Source: Pilimelia anulata
Lineage (GTDB): Bacteria > Actinomycetota > Actinomycetes > Mycobacteriales > Micromonosporaceae
Length of the DNA stretch: 64,000 nt
Direction of reading: 5' to 3'
NCBI RefSeq assembly: GCF_014647895.1
Contig: NZ_BMQB01000010.1
Location: 1 to 64,000, forward strand
The notes under the pieces were generated by a model that saw nothing but the letters and a program-made list of their open reading frames with translations, had not been told where the DNA came from and ran no database searches. The position numbers and the translations under genes are program-made. Below, one piece after another: positions 62,945 through 64,000 of the stretch. Position 1 is the stretch's first letter, and every line of letters begins with the position of its first letter.

Positions 62945-63613
62945 TCAGGACGGCGAGGCGGTAGCGGTGGGGGTCGGGGCGGTCGGGGTCATCGGGGCCA
63001 TGCCGGGCACGGGGAGGGTCAGGCAGGCGATGCGGGCGCCCGCCGTGCCCGCCTTGCCGGGCTCCGTCTTCGTCTTCTCGGCGTGCAGGATGATCGAGCG
63101 CGGGGCGTCCGTGAAGCGCCACGGCGCCGTCGCCGTCACCGCGCCGCCGCCGGCGGTGTCCGTGGTGACGTCCAGCCACACCTCGTTGGTCGGGTTGGCG
63201 AAGCTCGGGTCGACCGACGGCGGCGAGGCCGACGCCTTCGGGTCCGGCGTGTGCTGGAGGTGCGGGCCGGCGTCGGTGCCCTGCATGCCGCAGGGCGCGG
63301 TGTGCACGTGCGCCCCGTACGGCCGGCTCGGCTTCAGGCCGGCGACCGTGAGCGTCACCGACAGGCCGGTCCCGGACGGCGCCAGGGCGGCCGACAGCGT
63401 CGCGCCGACCGGCGCGAGCGTCGGGTCGTAGGTCACCGCGGTCGCGCCCGCGGCGGGCGTGGCGAGCGTGCCGGTGATCGTCGTCGGCGACGGCTCGGGG
63501 GACGCGGACGGGCTCGACGCGCTCGGCGTCGCCGCCGGGTCGTCCGCCGGGTCGCCGGCGCATCCGGCGAGCGCGGGGATGGCCAGCAGCATCAGCGCGG
63601 CGGTACGGCGCAT
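62945..63613 (-). CDS. Cu/Zn superoxide dismutase-like lipoprotein
   Basis: A 222-aa exported lipoprotein: signal peptide with lipobox LAGC (Cys18), a Ser/Pro/Thr linker, then a beta-sandwich resembling SodC. GAHVHTAPCG and AGPHLQH resemble the two metal-ligand loops of Cu/Zn SOD, and IACLTL near the end gives the disulfide partner Cys. The copper/zinc residues seem only partly kept, and the last 18 residues are a Pro/Thr tail. It may protect the cell surface from superoxide or be a non-enzymatic relative. The ATG at 63613 follows GAGGAGG. It converges with the lanthipeptide operon. Confidence 0.78.
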   Translation of the reverse strand: MRRTAALMLLAIPALAGCAGDPADDPAATPSASSPSASPEPSPTTITGTLATPAAGATAVTYDPTLAPVGATLSAALAPSGTGLSVTLTVAGLKPSRPYGAHVHTAPCGMQGTDAGPHLQHTPDPKASASPPSVDPSFANPTNEVWLDVTTDTAGGGAVTATAPWRFTDAPRSIILHAEKTKTEPGKAGTAGARIACLTLPVPGMAPMTPTAPTPTATASPS

Positions 63614-63672
63614 CGGGGTTCCTCCTCGGGTTCGGCCACTGTGGATTGTCACGGGTGGGTGGTCGGTGGGGT

Positions 63673-64000
63673 TCACTCGTTGACGATATGCATGGCGGCC
63701 TCCTCCGCGCTGGCCGCACCGCCGGCCGGGCCGGCGTCGCTGGCCACCGCGGCGGCCTCGTCGTCCAGCCCGCTGCCGCCGTCGGGGGCGACGAGCCGGC
63801 CGACCGGCGGGGCGTCGCGGCCGTCCAGCGGCCGGTCGTACATCGACACCTTGTCCCGCGGGTCGTACCGGGGGTCGGGGTCGAGCACGTCGGCGTCCGG
63901 GTTCTGCTCGTCGGACCAGTGCCGGTCCGGGTCGGTCAGCCGGACGTCCGGCTGCTCCCGGGCGAGCCGCTCGTCCAGCGGGGCGCGGCGGGCGCTCTCG
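63673..64000 (-). CDS. DUF5709 family protein, partial (runs off the window edge)
   Basis: The C-terminal 108 residues of a small acidic protein; its N-terminus is beyond the end of the window. The readable end DDEAAAVASDAGPAGGAASAEEAAMHIVNE and the internal YDRPLDGRD... GRLVAPDGGSG elements are the conserved end of DUF5709 proteins in actinobacteria. The family function is unknown. The true start is not in the window, so an ATG within it (at about 63888) should not be taken as the start. Confidence 0.75.
   Translation of the reverse strand, partial: ESARRAPLDERLAREQPDVRLTDPDRHWSDEQNPDADVLDPDPRYDPRDKVSMYDRPLDGRDAPPVGRLVAPDGGSGLDDEAAAVASDAGPAGGAASAEEAAMHIVNE

Overview
This is a high-GC actinobacterial chromosome segment. 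The family Micromonosporaceae fits best, but that is an inference from codon use and gene content. Supporting evidence is a mycothiol S-conjugate amidase, the conserved actinobacterial order metB / greA / DUF4307 / mca / small membrane protein, SCO7613-type and DUF5709-type proteins, and several apparently leaderless promoters. No rRNA, tRNA, CRISPR array, insertion sequence or phage gene was recognised.

Layout. 1-9.8 kb holds housekeeping genes: msrA, a small HTH regulator with its own palindromic operator and a coupled MFS exporter, a HIT hydrolase, metB, an amidase, ilvA, greA, DUF4307, mca and a one-TM protein. 10-18.2 kb holds a GGDEF/EAL membrane protein, a secreted ammonia-lyase homologue without the MIO triad, a YyaL/DUF255 protein and purK-purE. 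18.3-21.5 kb is a three-gene pseudopilin operon, one member fused to a ricin-B lectin region. It faces a small secreted protein across a perfect palindrome. 22-30 kb holds a giant SCO7613-like membrane protein, UDP-glucose dehydrogenase and an acyl-CoA dehydrogenase.

30.1-46.5 kb is a secretion and conflict island. Three secreted repeat or lectin-like proteins precede a 2167-aa Rhs polymorphic toxin. Its tip looks like a YwqJ-type deaminase and it overlaps a YwqK-like antitoxin gene by 4 nt. A transcription terminator follows, then a duplicated tip cassette (HINT domain plus frameshifted toxin) and two orphan immunity-like genes. The exchangeable part is visibly AT-richer than its surroundings, and all three small antitoxin or immunity-like genes use TTA leucine codons.

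46.7-49.4 kb holds an LLM-family flavin/F420 oxidoreductase, a secreted acidic protein and a Coq4-like protein. The Coq4-like gene is transcribed away from a ten-gene RiPP cluster (49.5-62.9 kb). That cluster encodes an NHLP-leader precursor with a 12-residue Ser/Thr/Cys core, two proteins I cannot assign, a terpene-cyclase-like alpha/alpha-toroid protein, a LanM with a Cys-Cys-Gly zinc motif, a SAM methyltransferase, a compact P450 lacking ExxR, and the three NHLM exporter genes (HlyD-like, C39-peptidase ABC, second ABC). Every junction downstream of the precursor's neighbour is a 4-nt ATGA/GTGA overlap and a strong hairpin closes the operon, so it reads as one translationally coupled unit. 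It would make, tailor, cleave and export a modified lanthipeptide. This combination of tailoring enzymes is the best candidate here for an undescribed system. The window ends with a Cu/Zn-SOD-like lipoprotein and a partial DUF5709 gene.
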